A stretch of 64,000 bases of DNA, taken from positions 310,001 through 374,000 of the forward strand of contig CAKUZB010000001.1 of the NCBI GenBank assembly GCA_934717745.1, in the 5' to 3' direction. Source of the DNA: an uncultured Candidatus Melainabacteria bacterium (lineage in GTDB: Bacteria; Cyanobacteriota; Vampirovibrionia; Gastranaerophilales; Gastranaerophilaceae). Position 1 is the stretch's first letter, and every line of letters starts with the position of its first letter. Both the position numbers and the translations under genes were made by a program. Positions 32,392 to 40,572 of this stretch are shown here, piece by piece. The notes beneath the pieces are model-generated. The model was not told the origin of the DNA, did no database searches, and saw only the letters and a list, made by a program, of their open reading frames with translations.

Positions 32392-33300
32392 ATGAAGAGA
32401 ATATTAGTGTTATTTGTTGTTGTTTTTTTATCAACTTGTTGTGCTTTTGCAGCAAAATATAAAGTTAATAACTCTGGAGTAGTTAAAAGTAACGGAAATC
32501 CTGTAAAACAGCAAATTCCGCAAAATAATCCTTTTAATGTGTATCAATCATCAAATTATATTGCTTCAAATTCTGTAAATTCAATGCAAGTGAATACAAT
32601 TGAAATTGTTATGGACTATTCAGGAAGTATGGCTTCGTGGATTAATCAAGCAAAACAAGCGATGTCAAAAATTATGTCGCAAATTCCGGGTTCTGTAAGT
32701 GTTGGATTTAGAGTTTTTGGACATAATTATTCAGGATTAAATCCTGATTCTCCGGATACTTTAGCACAAGTTAAAAAAGTTGTAAAAAAGAACGGTAAAT
32801 ATCAAGTTGTTTCAGAAAATCAAAATTATTTTCTAGGTTCAACATTAGGTGCTTGTTCTGCAACCTCTCAAGTTGCAAGTATTACTCAAAATAATACTAA
32901 TGGTATTTTAAGAGGTATGAATTCAACTAAAGTTGGTGGTGCAACTCCATTAGTTTTCGCTTTGGATAGAGCAGTGAACAAGGACTTTGCAGGACTGGAA
33001 AAATCTTCACCTAAAAAAATTGTTTTGATTACAGACGGTGGAGAAAACTGTGGTGGCGACCCTTGTGCTTTTGCAAAAAATTTAATGTCGCATAGAAACG
33101 ATGTGCATATTGATGTGGTGCTTGTTGCAGGTGGTTTTGACAAATTATCTTGCCTTGCAAAATCTACAGGTGGAAAAACTTATAGAGCAAATAGTTTGAA
33201 TGATTTTTCAACAGTTTTAACTCAATCTATGAAAAGTCAACCTCAACAAATTCCTCAAACTCAAGCACCTACACAACAATACGAATTTTACGGGAATTAG
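32392..33300 (+). CDS. Secreted von Willebrand factor A (VWA) protein
   Basis: ATG 32392 is chosen because AAGGAAAA precedes it and it opens with a signal peptide (MKRILVLFVVVFLSTCCAFA); TATAAT at 32367-32372 gives a short leader. The 302-residue protein has a VWA domain at about residues 70-280 with an intact MIDAS: MDYSGSMASW (D-x-S-x-S), GGATPLVFAL for the Thr, and ITDGGENCGGD for the Asp. Cys pairs around GGENCGGDPCAF may form disulphides. VWA domains bind metal and protein partners. It runs convergent to, and overlaps by 4 bases, the TonB-like gene, and its fold matches a VWA protein inside that cluster. Confidence 0.82.
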   Translation: MKRILVLFVVVFLSTCCAFAAKYKVNNSGVVKSNGNPVKQQIPQNNPFNVYQSSNYIASNSVNSMQVNTIEIVMDYSGSMASWINQAKQAMSKIMSQIPGSVSVGFRVFGHNYSGLNPDSPDTLAQVKKVVKKNGKYQVVSENQNYFLGSTLGACSATSQVASITQNNTNGILRGMNSTKVGGATPLVFALDRAVNKDFAGLEKSSPKKIVLITDGGENCGGDPCAFAKNLMSHRNDVHIDVVLVAGGFDKLSCLAKSTGGKTYRANSLNDFSTVLTQSMKSQPQQIPQTQAPTQQYEFYGN

Positions 33301-34316
33301 TTTAGAGAAACTTCAAATGCACCGTTTTGCATTTTTACATGCAGTTTTAACACTGAATTTGTGTTAAAACCTTGTGGTGGTGCATTAAATGACGAAGTCT
33401 GACGAAGTGCATTGTAAACAACTTCATTTAAACTGTCATTATCTGAAATGTATCCTGCTTTTTTGTCAATTAATACCCCGTTGCTTGCTACTCTGAATGT
33501 AAATGAGCAACTTCCGTCGCCTACAACTCTGGCGAAATCTATTTTTGAGGCAATATAATTTCTTAAACGAACTTTATATTTTCCGATTTCTTGTGGATTT
33601 GCACTAACTGTTTTGGGTTGAGTTGTTTGAGTGTTAGTTTTAGCCACCGGAGTTGAGGATTTTGTCGGTGTAGAAGGCTTTTTTTGTGTTTGTTGTTTAT
33701 TTTGTTTTACGGAATTATTTTTTTTTATTTCTTTTGATTTTGCTTCTTCTTTTTTAGATACAGGAAGTTCAACTTTTGATTTTTCTTGTATAATTTTTTC
33801 AATTTTTGGTTCGGGATTTTGAGTTACAATGTTTTTAGGGGCTGTGTTATTCCATATTTTATCGATTTCAGGAATGTTTTGAGTCTGTTTTACTTCTCTT
33901 TGTTGAGTAGTTTCACTATCTATCTGTGCAGATTTACAAGGGAAAAATACAATTATTAACGAAATCACAACGCATATTGTAAAAATTACCCACGCAAAAG
34001 TGTCAATATCAGAATGTCTTTCTTTTTTTACGATTTTTGCCTTTTGGGTTTCTGGTTTATCAACAATAGGCTGAGAAATCTGTTCTTTTTGTTCAGAAAT
34101 TACCTTTGGTGCTTCTGCTTTTTGGTCAGGTTCTGTATTTTGAACCTTTTTAACCTGTTCAATTTTTTCTTCTTTATGAACAGAAATTTCTTGAACGTTT
34201 TTTTCAAGTTTAGTATCTTCCGATTTTTCTATGATTTCGTCAAATGTATCATTTCCGCAATCACAATAATCTGGCTTTACTTCGTATTCGGTTTGACATT
34301 CTTTGCATCTAAACAT
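33297..34316 (-). CDS. Zinc-ribbon / TM / TonB-C-like protein
   Basis: This 339-residue protein has an unusual order. A cytoplasmic four-Cys ribbon (FRCKECQTEYEVKPDYCDCG) comes first, then a charged region, one membrane helix (about residues 123-141, VIFTICVVISLIIVFF), a Lys/Gln/Pro/Thr-rich periplasmic linker, and a C-terminal domain at about 250-339 (YKVRLRNYIASKIDFARVVG, then SCSFTFRVASNGVLID) resembling TonB-C. TonB proteins transmit inner-membrane energy to outer-membrane receptors. The cytoplasmic ribbon is not part of classical TonB. It is the last gene of a tight minus-strand operon. Confidence 0.65.
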   Translation of the reverse strand: MFRCKECQTEYEVKPDYCDCGNDTFDEIIEKSEDTKLEKNVQEISVHKEEKIEQVKKVQNTEPDQKAEAPKVISEQKEQISQPIVDKPETQKAKIVKKERHSDIDTFAWVIFTICVVISLIIVFFPCKSAQIDSETTQQREVKQTQNIPEIDKIWNNTAPKNIVTQNPEPKIEKIIQEKSKVELPVSKKEEAKSKEIKKNNSVKQNKQQTQKKPSTPTKSSTPVAKTNTQTTQPKTVSANPQEIGKYKVRLRNYIASKIDFARVVGDGSCSFTFRVASNGVLIDKKAGYISDNDSLNEVVYNALRQTSSFNAPPQGFNTNSVLKLHVKMQNGAFEVSLN

Positions 34317-34327
34317 TTTTTATCTCG

Positions 34328-35041
34328 CTATCTTTTTACTATTTCTGTGTCGTGAAAATCTTTTGGTGTACTGTATTTCACTTTTGATGAAATTTTCATG
34401 CCTCCGGTCGCTGTAGTTGTTGTTCTGTTTGTTCCTTTTGGAAAATCTAAAAGAGAGCGACCTTGAAAACTTCTAATTACAGGCGACATATATTGAATTG
34501 CATAAGGCGTGTATGCAGGATTTTCTGACCAAGTTTGAACATTAGAAACTTTTCCATATTTGTCAACATCAAAACTATATTTGAATACAGTTCCTTGTGG
34601 TAGCATTGGAAGTTGTGTTTCTTTCATAATTTGGTTTTGAATATTTGAACGCCAAATATTCCATTGAATTTCTTCCGATGATTGCGTATTTTTTTGAATA
34701 TTTTGTACCTTTTTTGGCTGTTCAACTTTTTTTACTTGTTTTATTTCAGATTTTTGATTATTTTTAACAGGCTCTTTAATGGTTTTTTGAACAGGTTTTT
34801 GAATTTTTTCTTTTATTTCTGTTTTGTCAAGAGGTTCTACATCTTTTGTTTTTTTATGAGTTGAGGTTGTTACAGTTGGAAGTTCCTGAATTTTCTTTGT
34901 TTCAACCTTATGTTCAACTACTTCATAATCAGAATTATAAATCAGCATATTTTTATGCATCTGCGGTTTTGTAAAACAAATGCACAAGGTTAAAATAACT
35001 GTAATTATTAATGATATTTTAAAAAATAATCCGTAATTCAT
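34328..35041 (-). CDS. TonB-like membrane-anchored protein
   Basis: This 237-residue protein has an N-terminal membrane helix (about 6-22) followed by CFTKPQMHK. A long Lys/Glu/Gln/Pro linker of about 100 residues comes next, then a C-terminal domain beginning WNIWRSNIQNQIMKETQLP and VFKYSFDVDKYGKVSNVQTW. The arrangement (anchor, extended basic linker, alpha/beta tail) is that of TonB/TolA-type periplasm-spanning proteins. It ends 11 bases before the next TonB-like gene. No ExbB/ExbD genes are recognised nearby, so a motor is not shown. Confidence 0.6.
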   Translation of the reverse strand: MNYGLFFKISLIITVILTLCICFTKPQMHKNMLIYNSDYEVVEHKVETKKIQELPTVTTSTHKKTKDVEPLDKTEIKEKIQKPVQKTIKEPVKNNQKSEIKQVKKVEQPKKVQNIQKNTQSSEEIQWNIWRSNIQNQIMKETQLPMLPQGTVFKYSFDVDKYGKVSNVQTWSENPAYTPYAIQYMSPVIRSFQGRSLLDFPKGTNRTTTTATGGMKISSKVKYSTPKDFHDTEIVKR

Positions 35042-35045
35042 TTTT

Positions 35046-36638
35046 CTAGTTTATTTTTGCTATTAATTCTTCACAAGCGTAAGTTTCAAATGAAGTTGAA
35101 CTTAATTTATATGTTTCAGCAATCAAGATAGCCGTTGGTACAAGTGCTGCAAGCCCGCTCAAAATCATACCCATAAGGTTTGAATCAAGTGTTTGCATAA
35201 AGTATGAAACGTTCATTGTAAATTCAATAAAGATGATTATTCCTCCGATAATGAAAGATTGACGCATTTCTTTATCAAGTTTTCTTGCACCTTCAAGACC
35301 AATAATTTCAACGCCATGTTGAAGATAGTTGCTAAATCCGTCTTTTTTAAGAACGTTAGAAGACTGGATTTTTTTGCCATTTGTAAAGGCATTAGTGAAA
35401 GCAAAGAATGCAAAAATAATCATTATTGATGCTAAAACTAAGAATACAGGGCTAAATCTTAAGCCTGAAACTCTAATCCAACCTGCGGCTTCAGGAAAAC
35501 ACATTGCCAAAGTGTTTGAAACACCATAAGCCAAAAACGGTGCTGTACAAACCCCTAGTGCAATTTCTCCGATAGATTTGATTTGAAGTGTGAAAATTTT
35601 GTCTTTGATATTTTGAATTTTAATTGAACTTAAGTTGTTTACATAACGTTCAATCCATTGTTGATATTCTTTTACAACCTTTTCGAAATCTTCTCTGTAT
35701 TCAATTTTGTCTAAACTGTTTGATAATTCAACATTATTAAATTTAAAATATCCGCAAGTCATTGCAAGTGTTACACTTGTTCCAACGAAGAAAAGTGAGA
35801 TTAATACTGCAAAAATCGGCATTGTGTTTGGTGTCATATAATATAAAACATTAATTAAATATATAGAAATAAAGAAAATTGCTGATAGTACAATCATAAA
35901 TTTTTCACCGATTTTTGAAGAAATAGAATCCTCATCGTTTTTGTTTTGTAAAAACAAGAAAATGCCTTGTTTTAATGTTAAACCGATACCGTAAATTATT
36001 AGCATGTATATGAAAATTAATTTTAAATTTGTAGGCATTTGTAATACATTTCCCGCATCTTTTAGAGGTAAGCCTAATAAGTAGTTTGATACTCCAAAAG
36101 CACAAACAAGTGAAACGACTAATAAAGCAATATGAAGCAATATTCCACCTTTTGAGTTCATTGACAATTTGTGTTTTAAGTCGTTTATTTGAGAAGAAGT
36201 TTCTTTGTTAATTGCAATTCTTGCTTGTTCTAATTCAGATTTTCTTTTTTCTAATTTTAACATTGCAGATGCGTTAACATTGTTTCCGTACAAGTCTTTT
36301 AAGTCTTCTTCGGTCAAGTTTTCTTCTGCAAGATTTGTATTGTGAGAAGAACCGATAATTTTTACTGTGATAAATTCATCTGTTCCGTCAATCATAATTT
36401 TGCAGATTTTTTCAACTTCTAATTTTGCAGGAAGTGGTTTTCCTTTGAATAAAAATTTATTGTTATTAAATTGGTTCAAAACGGTGCATTTGTTTGCTTT
36501 TTCGTCATATTGAACAACCAGCATACAGTCAAAATCGACGTCTAATTTGAAATCAAATCCGTCTTTAGAACATATATTTACAAGTTCTTTATCAGAAAAA
36601 GTTCTTTCTGTGTTTTTTGTAATAATAGTAAAAGCCAT
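35046..36638 (-). CDS. Large polytopic membrane protein with N-terminal beta domain
   Basis: Not recognised. Of its 530 residues, about 1-100 form a beta-rich cytoplasmic region (FKLDVDFDCMLVVQYDEKAN, KFLFKGKPLPAKLEVE) that faintly recalls an FHA fold. About 105-165 are charged and helical. Around eight membrane helices follow (near LLHIALLVVSLVCAFGV, LKLIFIYMLIIYGIGL, KFMIVLSAIFFISIYLI, FAVLISLFFVGTSVTLA and four more). The last helices include LAALVPTAILIAETYKL. It lacks the three-helix ExbB/MotA pattern. Its place between the VWA and TonB-like genes suggests a membrane platform. Confidence 0.55.
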   Translation of the reverse strand: MAFTIITKNTERTFSDKELVNICSKDGFDFKLDVDFDCMLVVQYDEKANKCTVLNQFNNNKFLFKGKPLPAKLEVEKICKIMIDGTDEFITVKIIGSSHNTNLAEENLTEEDLKDLYGNNVNASAMLKLEKRKSELEQARIAINKETSSQINDLKHKLSMNSKGGILLHIALLVVSLVCAFGVSNYLLGLPLKDAGNVLQMPTNLKLIFIYMLIIYGIGLTLKQGIFLFLQNKNDEDSISSKIGEKFMIVLSAIFFISIYLINVLYYMTPNTMPIFAVLISLFFVGTSVTLAMTCGYFKFNNVELSNSLDKIEYREDFEKVVKEYQQWIERYVNNLSSIKIQNIKDKIFTLQIKSIGEIALGVCTAPFLAYGVSNTLAMCFPEAAGWIRVSGLRFSPVFLVLASIMIIFAFFAFTNAFTNGKKIQSSNVLKKDGFSNYLQHGVEIIGLEGARKLDKEMRQSFIIGGIIIFIEFTMNVSYFMQTLDSNLMGMILSGLAALVPTAILIAETYKLSSTSFETYACEELIAKIN

Positions 36639-36648
36639 TTTTTTACTC

Positions 36649-37320
36649 CTATCTTCCGATTGCTTCTAAAAATCTTCTTTGAGCCTTTTGTGCATTTTGC
36701 TCGTTTGCAATAATAAGTTTAGTTTCGCCTAAAACAGGGTTTAATTTTGTTTTAACTAAATCAAGTTTTTCAGGGTGAGCATAAACGAACATCATTGCTA
36801 ATTCAGGGATATATTGTTTTACGGCATTAATATTTTCCGGTAAAGTGTCCCAATTAATTTGTTTTTCAATAGCACCTTCATTTTCTAAATCGCCAATAAC
36901 AACAATAGCAGGAATAAATCCTTCTTTTTTCATTGTTAAACAGTGTTCTAAAGCCTTTTTAAGAGCCTCGCCGTATGCAGTTCCGTAATCTTTTTCATCA
37001 TATTTTGTGAAGGCTTCAACGGCTTTTGTAATTCCCATAGAATCACTTGCTGAACCTTCGTATATTAAATATGATTTTTCTGAAACTTTCAAAATCTTAA
37101 CTTCATCTTCAGGGTCTAAAATAGAGCAAAGTGATTTTAGATACTTAATTTCCTCCGGTAATTTTTCTTGGTTTGATGCAGAAGAATCTACAACAAATAT
37201 AATTGCCGATTTGTGAAAGTCGTCGACTTTGATATTTTTTGCGACAATAAATATTAATTTTCCGATTATTGCTATTGCTAAAATTAGTAATCCGATTGTG
37301 ATTAATCTTTTGTTATTCAT
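36649..37320 (-). CDS. Membrane-anchored VWA-like protein
   Basis: This 223-residue protein has an N-terminal anchor (ITIGLLILAIAIIGKLIFIV) followed by a VWA-like domain. AIIFVVDSSASNQEKL supplies D-x-S-x-S, YGTAYGEALKKAL the region usually holding the MIDAS Thr, and AIVVIGDLENEG the Asp strand. It resembles the anchored VWA subunits found beside MoxR or Bat-type operons, although no MoxR ATPase is present. It has an AAGGAAA ribosome site and lies 19 bases after the VirB10-like gene. The metal site looks usable, so partner binding is a reasonable inference. Confidence 0.68.
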   Translation of the reverse strand: MNNKRLITIGLLILAIAIIGKLIFIVAKNIKVDDFHKSAIIFVVDSSASNQEKLPEEIKYLKSLCSILDPEDEVKILKVSEKSYLIYEGSASDSMGITKAVEAFTKYDEKDYGTAYGEALKKALEHCLTMKKEGFIPAIVVIGDLENEGAIEKQINWDTLPENINAVKQYIPELAMMFVYAHPEKLDLVKTKLNPVLGETKLIIANEQNAQKAQRRFLEAIGR

Positions 37321-37339
37321 TTTATTTTCCTTTATTTTT

Positions 37340-38383
37340 TTAATAACTAAGAACCACGTTAAGCGGTTTTGTAAGTTTTATTTCAAGTTCTGTGAATGTT
37401 GGAATTTCTGCATCAATTCCTTTGTCTGCGGTATTTTTAAGTATTGCACCACCAGCACCAATTCCTGCTCCGATTGCGGTCGCAACTCCGGTACTGGTGT
37501 CCGATGATAATAAACCTATAAGTAATCCGCTTAATGCACCTAATATAGCCATTCTTGCTGTTTCAGTCATTACATTTTCAAATTTGCCCTCGTTTGTTAC
37601 TGTAAAATCAATTGCTTCTGTAGAAAGGTTATAAATTTTGCCTTCAGGAGTTTGAACCTTGTCAAAATTAATAACAACACGTCCGTTTACAGAACCGTAA
37701 GTTGCGTGTCTTGTTTTTGTAAGATTTCCTGTAACAATACTTCCTTGAGAGGCAATTAAGTGTCCGTTATATGTCCAATTTTCTGTTAAAACGGCAGTAA
37801 CCAAATCCCCGACACTTGCATTTTGGGTGTTTATTGGAGATTGTAAGTAAGCATTAAAAGTTGAACCTTTTGCAACTTGACCTACATAACCTTGTAGTAC
37901 TGTGTTATTTGGTTTTCTTACTCGAGTTGCAGAAGTTGTCGGAGAAACTTGTTGTTGTACTTGTTGTTCTGAAAAATCATAATTGTTTGTTGTATTTGTT
38001 AAAATTTTCTGTGCTTGTTTTTCAAAAGTTGCGATATGCATATCGTTGTGCGATTGCTCAAAGATAATATTGTGTTGTTTTAAAAGTTTTTTTATTTCTT
38101 TATCAATTTTATTATTTTTGTCTGATTGAAAATAGTAAAACACATTATTGCTACTTGTTTGTAGAATCACAAGAGCATAATTTTCACCATTGTTTGATAA
38201 AGCCAAATATGGATTTGTTTTTCTTAAAGTGAATGATTTATCTTTGTTAATTCCTTGTTGCACAAGGTTTTGCAAAGTTTCTTTTCTTGTATTTTTTACA
38301 AAGTAAAGATTATTTACAGCAAAACAAGCCTGTGTTGAAAGCAGGTATAGTGTGCAAAGAATAGATGTTATAAATTTTTTCAT
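37340..38383 (-). CDS. Exported protein with VirB10/TrbI-like C-terminal region
   Basis: This 347-residue protein has a signal peptide (SILCTLYLLSTQACFA, cleavage near residue 22). The N-terminal half is helical and Gln/Asn-rich. From about residue 165 it has LQGYVGQVAKGSTFNAYLQS, LIASQGSIVTGNLTKTRHA, NGRVVINFDKVQTPEGKIYN and a glycine-rich hydrophobic pair (about 275-315), ending TELEIKLTKPLNVVL. This matches the general pattern of the VirB10/TrbI beta-barrel with its antenna helices. No other type IV secretion genes are present, so the fold may serve another envelope-spanning complex. Its start overlaps the previous stop by one base. Confidence 0.6.
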   Translation of the reverse strand: MKKFITSILCTLYLLSTQACFAVNNLYFVKNTRKETLQNLVQQGINKDKSFTLRKTNPYLALSNNGENYALVILQTSSNNVFYYFQSDKNNKIDKEIKKLLKQHNIIFEQSHNDMHIATFEKQAQKILTNTTNNYDFSEQQVQQQVSPTTSATRVRKPNNTVLQGYVGQVAKGSTFNAYLQSPINTQNASVGDLVTAVLTENWTYNGHLIASQGSIVTGNLTKTRHATYGSVNGRVVINFDKVQTPEGKIYNLSTEAIDFTVTNEGKFENVMTETARMAILGALSGLLIGLLSSDTSTGVATAIGAGIGAGGAILKNTADKGIDAEIPTFTELEIKLTKPLNVVLSY

Positions 38384-38646
38384 TAATTAGTCTTTTCTTG
38401 AAGTTTTGTGGTAGTTGTTTGTTTTGTTGTTGTTACTGAACCATCGTCATTGAATTTAATGAAGTAGTCAATAACATCGATAGAAAAAGGTTTGTGTTGT
38501 ATTGGTTTTGCAAAGCATAAACCAATAGTAACGATGAAAGTAACACTTAATAGGGCAATAGCAAAGTTTTTTCTGTTTTTGCTTACTGCAAAAAGTCCAA
38601 CAATAACTGCGATGGCTATTAAAAGTGTAATTAAACCTGTAATCAT
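38383..38646 (-). CDS. Small two-TM membrane protein
   Basis: This 87-residue protein has two membrane helices (about 3-20 and 28-46) followed by CFAKPIQHKPF and a Thr/Lys-rich tail. The F-x-KP-x-x-H-K sequence just after the helix is also seen in the 34328-35041 protein (FTKPQMHK) and loosely in the 38738-39196 protein (FKPMPAQEK), pointing to related anchors within one operon. Function unknown. Confidence 0.55.
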   Translation of the reverse strand: MITGLITLLIAIAVIVGLFAVSKNRKNFAIALLSVTFIVTIGLCFAKPIQHKPFSIDVIDYFIKFNDDGSVTTTKQTTTTKLQEKTN

Positions 38647-38737
38647 ATAAAATCTTTCCCTATTGTAATTATTATAGATTTAACAAAGTTTGATTACATA
38701 AAAAAACAAAGATTTTTTAACAATAATTAACTTAGGC

Positions 38738-39196
38738 CTATTTCTGAATGCTTTGTTCAATCATTTTTTGCATAAAATAATTAAAATCTTCGTCGGAAAC
38801 AACTGCTTTTGGGTCGTTATGATACTTGTTTGCTAATTCTTGTGAGATATTTTCGAAGTTGCGGTTTGTATTTTGAGGAATTTCTATTTTGTCAGTATCT
38901 GATGTTTTTTGTCTAACTTTTTGTTGGACATTTTCATCTGAAGATGCCTGTTCTTTTTTTACAGGCTGGAACTCTATTTTTTTTGTATTGTTTTGAATTT
39001 CGTTTGAATAAGTAAAAACTTGCTCTTTATTAGTATTAATTGTTGCATTTGGTTCAGTTACAAGTTTTTCGACGTAAGTTTTTTCTTCAATGTCGGTATT
39101 TTTAGGTTTTTCTTGTGCAGGCATGGGTTTGAATATTGCAAAAGTGATTGATAAAAACAAAATTAATATCATAAATGCAACTGTAAAATTTCGCAT
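38738..39196 (-). CDS. Membrane-anchored Lys/Glu-rich protein, first gene of the VWA/TonB-like operon
   Basis: This 152-residue protein starts at ATG 39196, eight bases after GAAAGG; a TTG two codons earlier is too close to that site. One membrane helix (VAFMILILFLSITFAIF) precedes a charged, disordered periplasmic region and a helical C-terminus (DEDFNYFMQKMIEQSIQK). It resembles the anchor and linker of TonB-like proteins without the folded tail. It is 91 bases upstream of the next operon gene and divergent from the HD-GYP gene. Confidence 0.55.
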   Translation of the reverse strand: MRNFTVAFMILILFLSITFAIFKPMPAQEKPKNTDIEEKTYVEKLVTEPNATINTNKEQVFTYSNEIQNNTKKIEFQPVKKEQASSDENVQQKVRQKTSDTDKIEIPQNTNRNFENISQELANKYHNDPKAVVSDEDFNYFMQKMIEQSIQK

Positions 39197-39239
39197 AATC
39201 AAAGCCTTTCTTTAAAAATATTTTATCACGAGCAAATAT

Positions 39240-39276
39240 TTTACAAAGATAAAAATAATGGTATAATTGAAATATG
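39240..39276 (+). promoter_or_regulatory. Promoter of the HD-GYP gene, leaderless arrangement
   Basis: TTTACA (39240-39245), 16 bases, TATAAT (39262-39267), six bases, then ATG 39274. No Shine-Dalgarno is present. Confidence 0.6.
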
Positions 39277-40362
39277 CAAAAGAAAATTTTAATTGTTGAT
39301 GACAATGAATCAAATTTAAGACAAATATGTGCTTTGCTTGAAAATGAAGGGTATTTTATTGCGATAGAAACAAATCCAATGCAAGTAAGGGCCTCAATTA
39401 TATTGAACAAACCGGATTTAATCTTGCTGGATATTAATATGCGTGGGTTAAACGGTATTGATTTATGTGAAAGAATTGTTAAAGACCCTCAAGCAGAAAA
39501 TGCACCGGTTATTTTAATTAGTACAATGATTGATGAAAATATTGTTTCAAAATGTTTTAATGCAGGTGCTGTTGATATTATTACTGTTCCGTTTAGAGAT
39601 TATGAAGTTAAGGCAAGAGTTGCTACTCATATAAAAATGTATCATTTGCAATATGAACTTGAGGAAAAAAATAATCAATTAGAAAATATTGTTGAAACTC
39701 AAAATAAAACTATTACTGAAATGCAAATGGCAACGATATTTTCGCTTGCAAAACTTGCTCAATCTCGAGATGACGATACCGGAAAGCACTTGGAAAGAGT
39801 TCAAAAATATTGTTATGCACTTTCAAAACAATTGGCAGAAAAACCTAAATTTAAAAATGTTGTAACAGATGAATTTATAAAAAATATTGTATACGCAAGT
39901 CCTTTGCATGACATTGGAAAGGTTGGTATTCCGGATTCTGTCTTACTGAAACCGGGGAAATTTACTCCGGAAGAATTTGAAGAAATGAAAAAACACACAA
40001 CTCTTGGGGCTGAAACTCTGGAAGAAGTTTATGGAAAATTCCCTAAAAACGAATTTGTAAAAATGGGTATTGATATTGCAAAATATCACCATGAACGTTG
40101 GGACGGTACAGGCTATCCTGAAGGTTTAAAGGGTGAAGAAATTCCGTTGAGTGCAAGAATAATGGCAATTGCAGATGTTTATGATGCGTTAAGTTCAAAA
40201 CGTCTTTATAAGGAAGCCTATAATCACAAAAAATGTATGGAGATTATGATTGAGGGACGTGGCACACAGTTTGACCCTGATTTGATAGATGCTTTGGTTG
40301 AAATCAAAGAGGACTTTGCTTTAATTAATCAATTGTATAATAACGGCCGAATTGTTAAGTAA
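39274..40362 (+). CDS. Response regulator with HD-GYP domain (cyclic-di-GMP phosphodiesterase-like)
   Basis: This 362-residue protein has an N-terminal receiver (residues 1-120). It starts KILIVDDNESNLRQI, with the phosphoacceptor Asp in DLILLDINMRG and the Lys in TVPFRDYE replaced by Arg. A short coiled coil (about 125-150) leads to an HD-GYP domain at about 160-355 with HDIGKVGIPD and HHERWDGTGYPEGLKGEEIP. HD-GYP enzymes hydrolyse cyclic-di-GMP to GMP, and all signature residues are present. The missing receiver Lys may alter switching. No sensor kinase is adjacent. Confidence 0.88.
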   Translation: MQKKILIVDDNESNLRQICALLENEGYFIAIETNPMQVRASIILNKPDLILLDINMRGLNGIDLCERIVKDPQAENAPVILISTMIDENIVSKCFNAGAVDIITVPFRDYEVKARVATHIKMYHLQYELEEKNNQLENIVETQNKTITEMQMATIFSLAKLAQSRDDDTGKHLERVQKYCYALSKQLAEKPKFKNVVTDEFIKNIVYASPLHDIGKVGIPDSVLLKPGKFTPEEFEEMKKHTTLGAETLEEVYGKFPKNEFVKMGIDIAKYHHERWDGTGYPEGLKGEEIPLSARIMAIADVYDALSSKRLYKEAYNHKKCMEIMIEGRGTQFDPDLIDALVEIKEDFALINQLYNNGRIVK

Positions 40363-40488
40363 TTTAATTAAGATATATAAATTAAGTGTACTTTTTATGA
40401 TAAATAAATATAGTGTACGTTTTGACGGTTTTGTGCTTTTAAATTTCGTATAAATGTATGAGTTTTTAAAGAATATCCAAACGATTTA

Positions 40489-40517
40489 TTGACTTTAAGT
40501 GTAAAAAGTACTATTAT
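40489..40517 (+). promoter_or_regulatory. Promoter of the first zincin gene
   Basis: TTGACT (40489-40494), 17 bases, TATTAT (40512-40517), giving a leader of about 50 bases. AAGTGTA occurs at 40384, just upstream of CTTTTTATG, and AAGTGTAAAAAGTAC lies within the spacer. Nothing coding is seen between 40363 and 40572. Confidence 0.65.
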
Positions 40518-40572
40518 TATGGGGCGAATTAAAATTTCGTGGGGGAATATTAGATTATATAGGTAAGTAAAT

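Noticed and set aside
35046..36638. ExbB/TolQ/MotA motor for the TonB-like proteins
   Set aside because: The protein has about eight helices and an N-terminal beta domain, not the three-helix motor layout, and no ExbD-like partner is seen.
37340..38383. Evidence for a conjugative or type IV secretion element
   Set aside because: Only one VirB10/TrbI-like protein is present; no VirB4, VirB11, relaxase or coupling ATPase genes are in the window.
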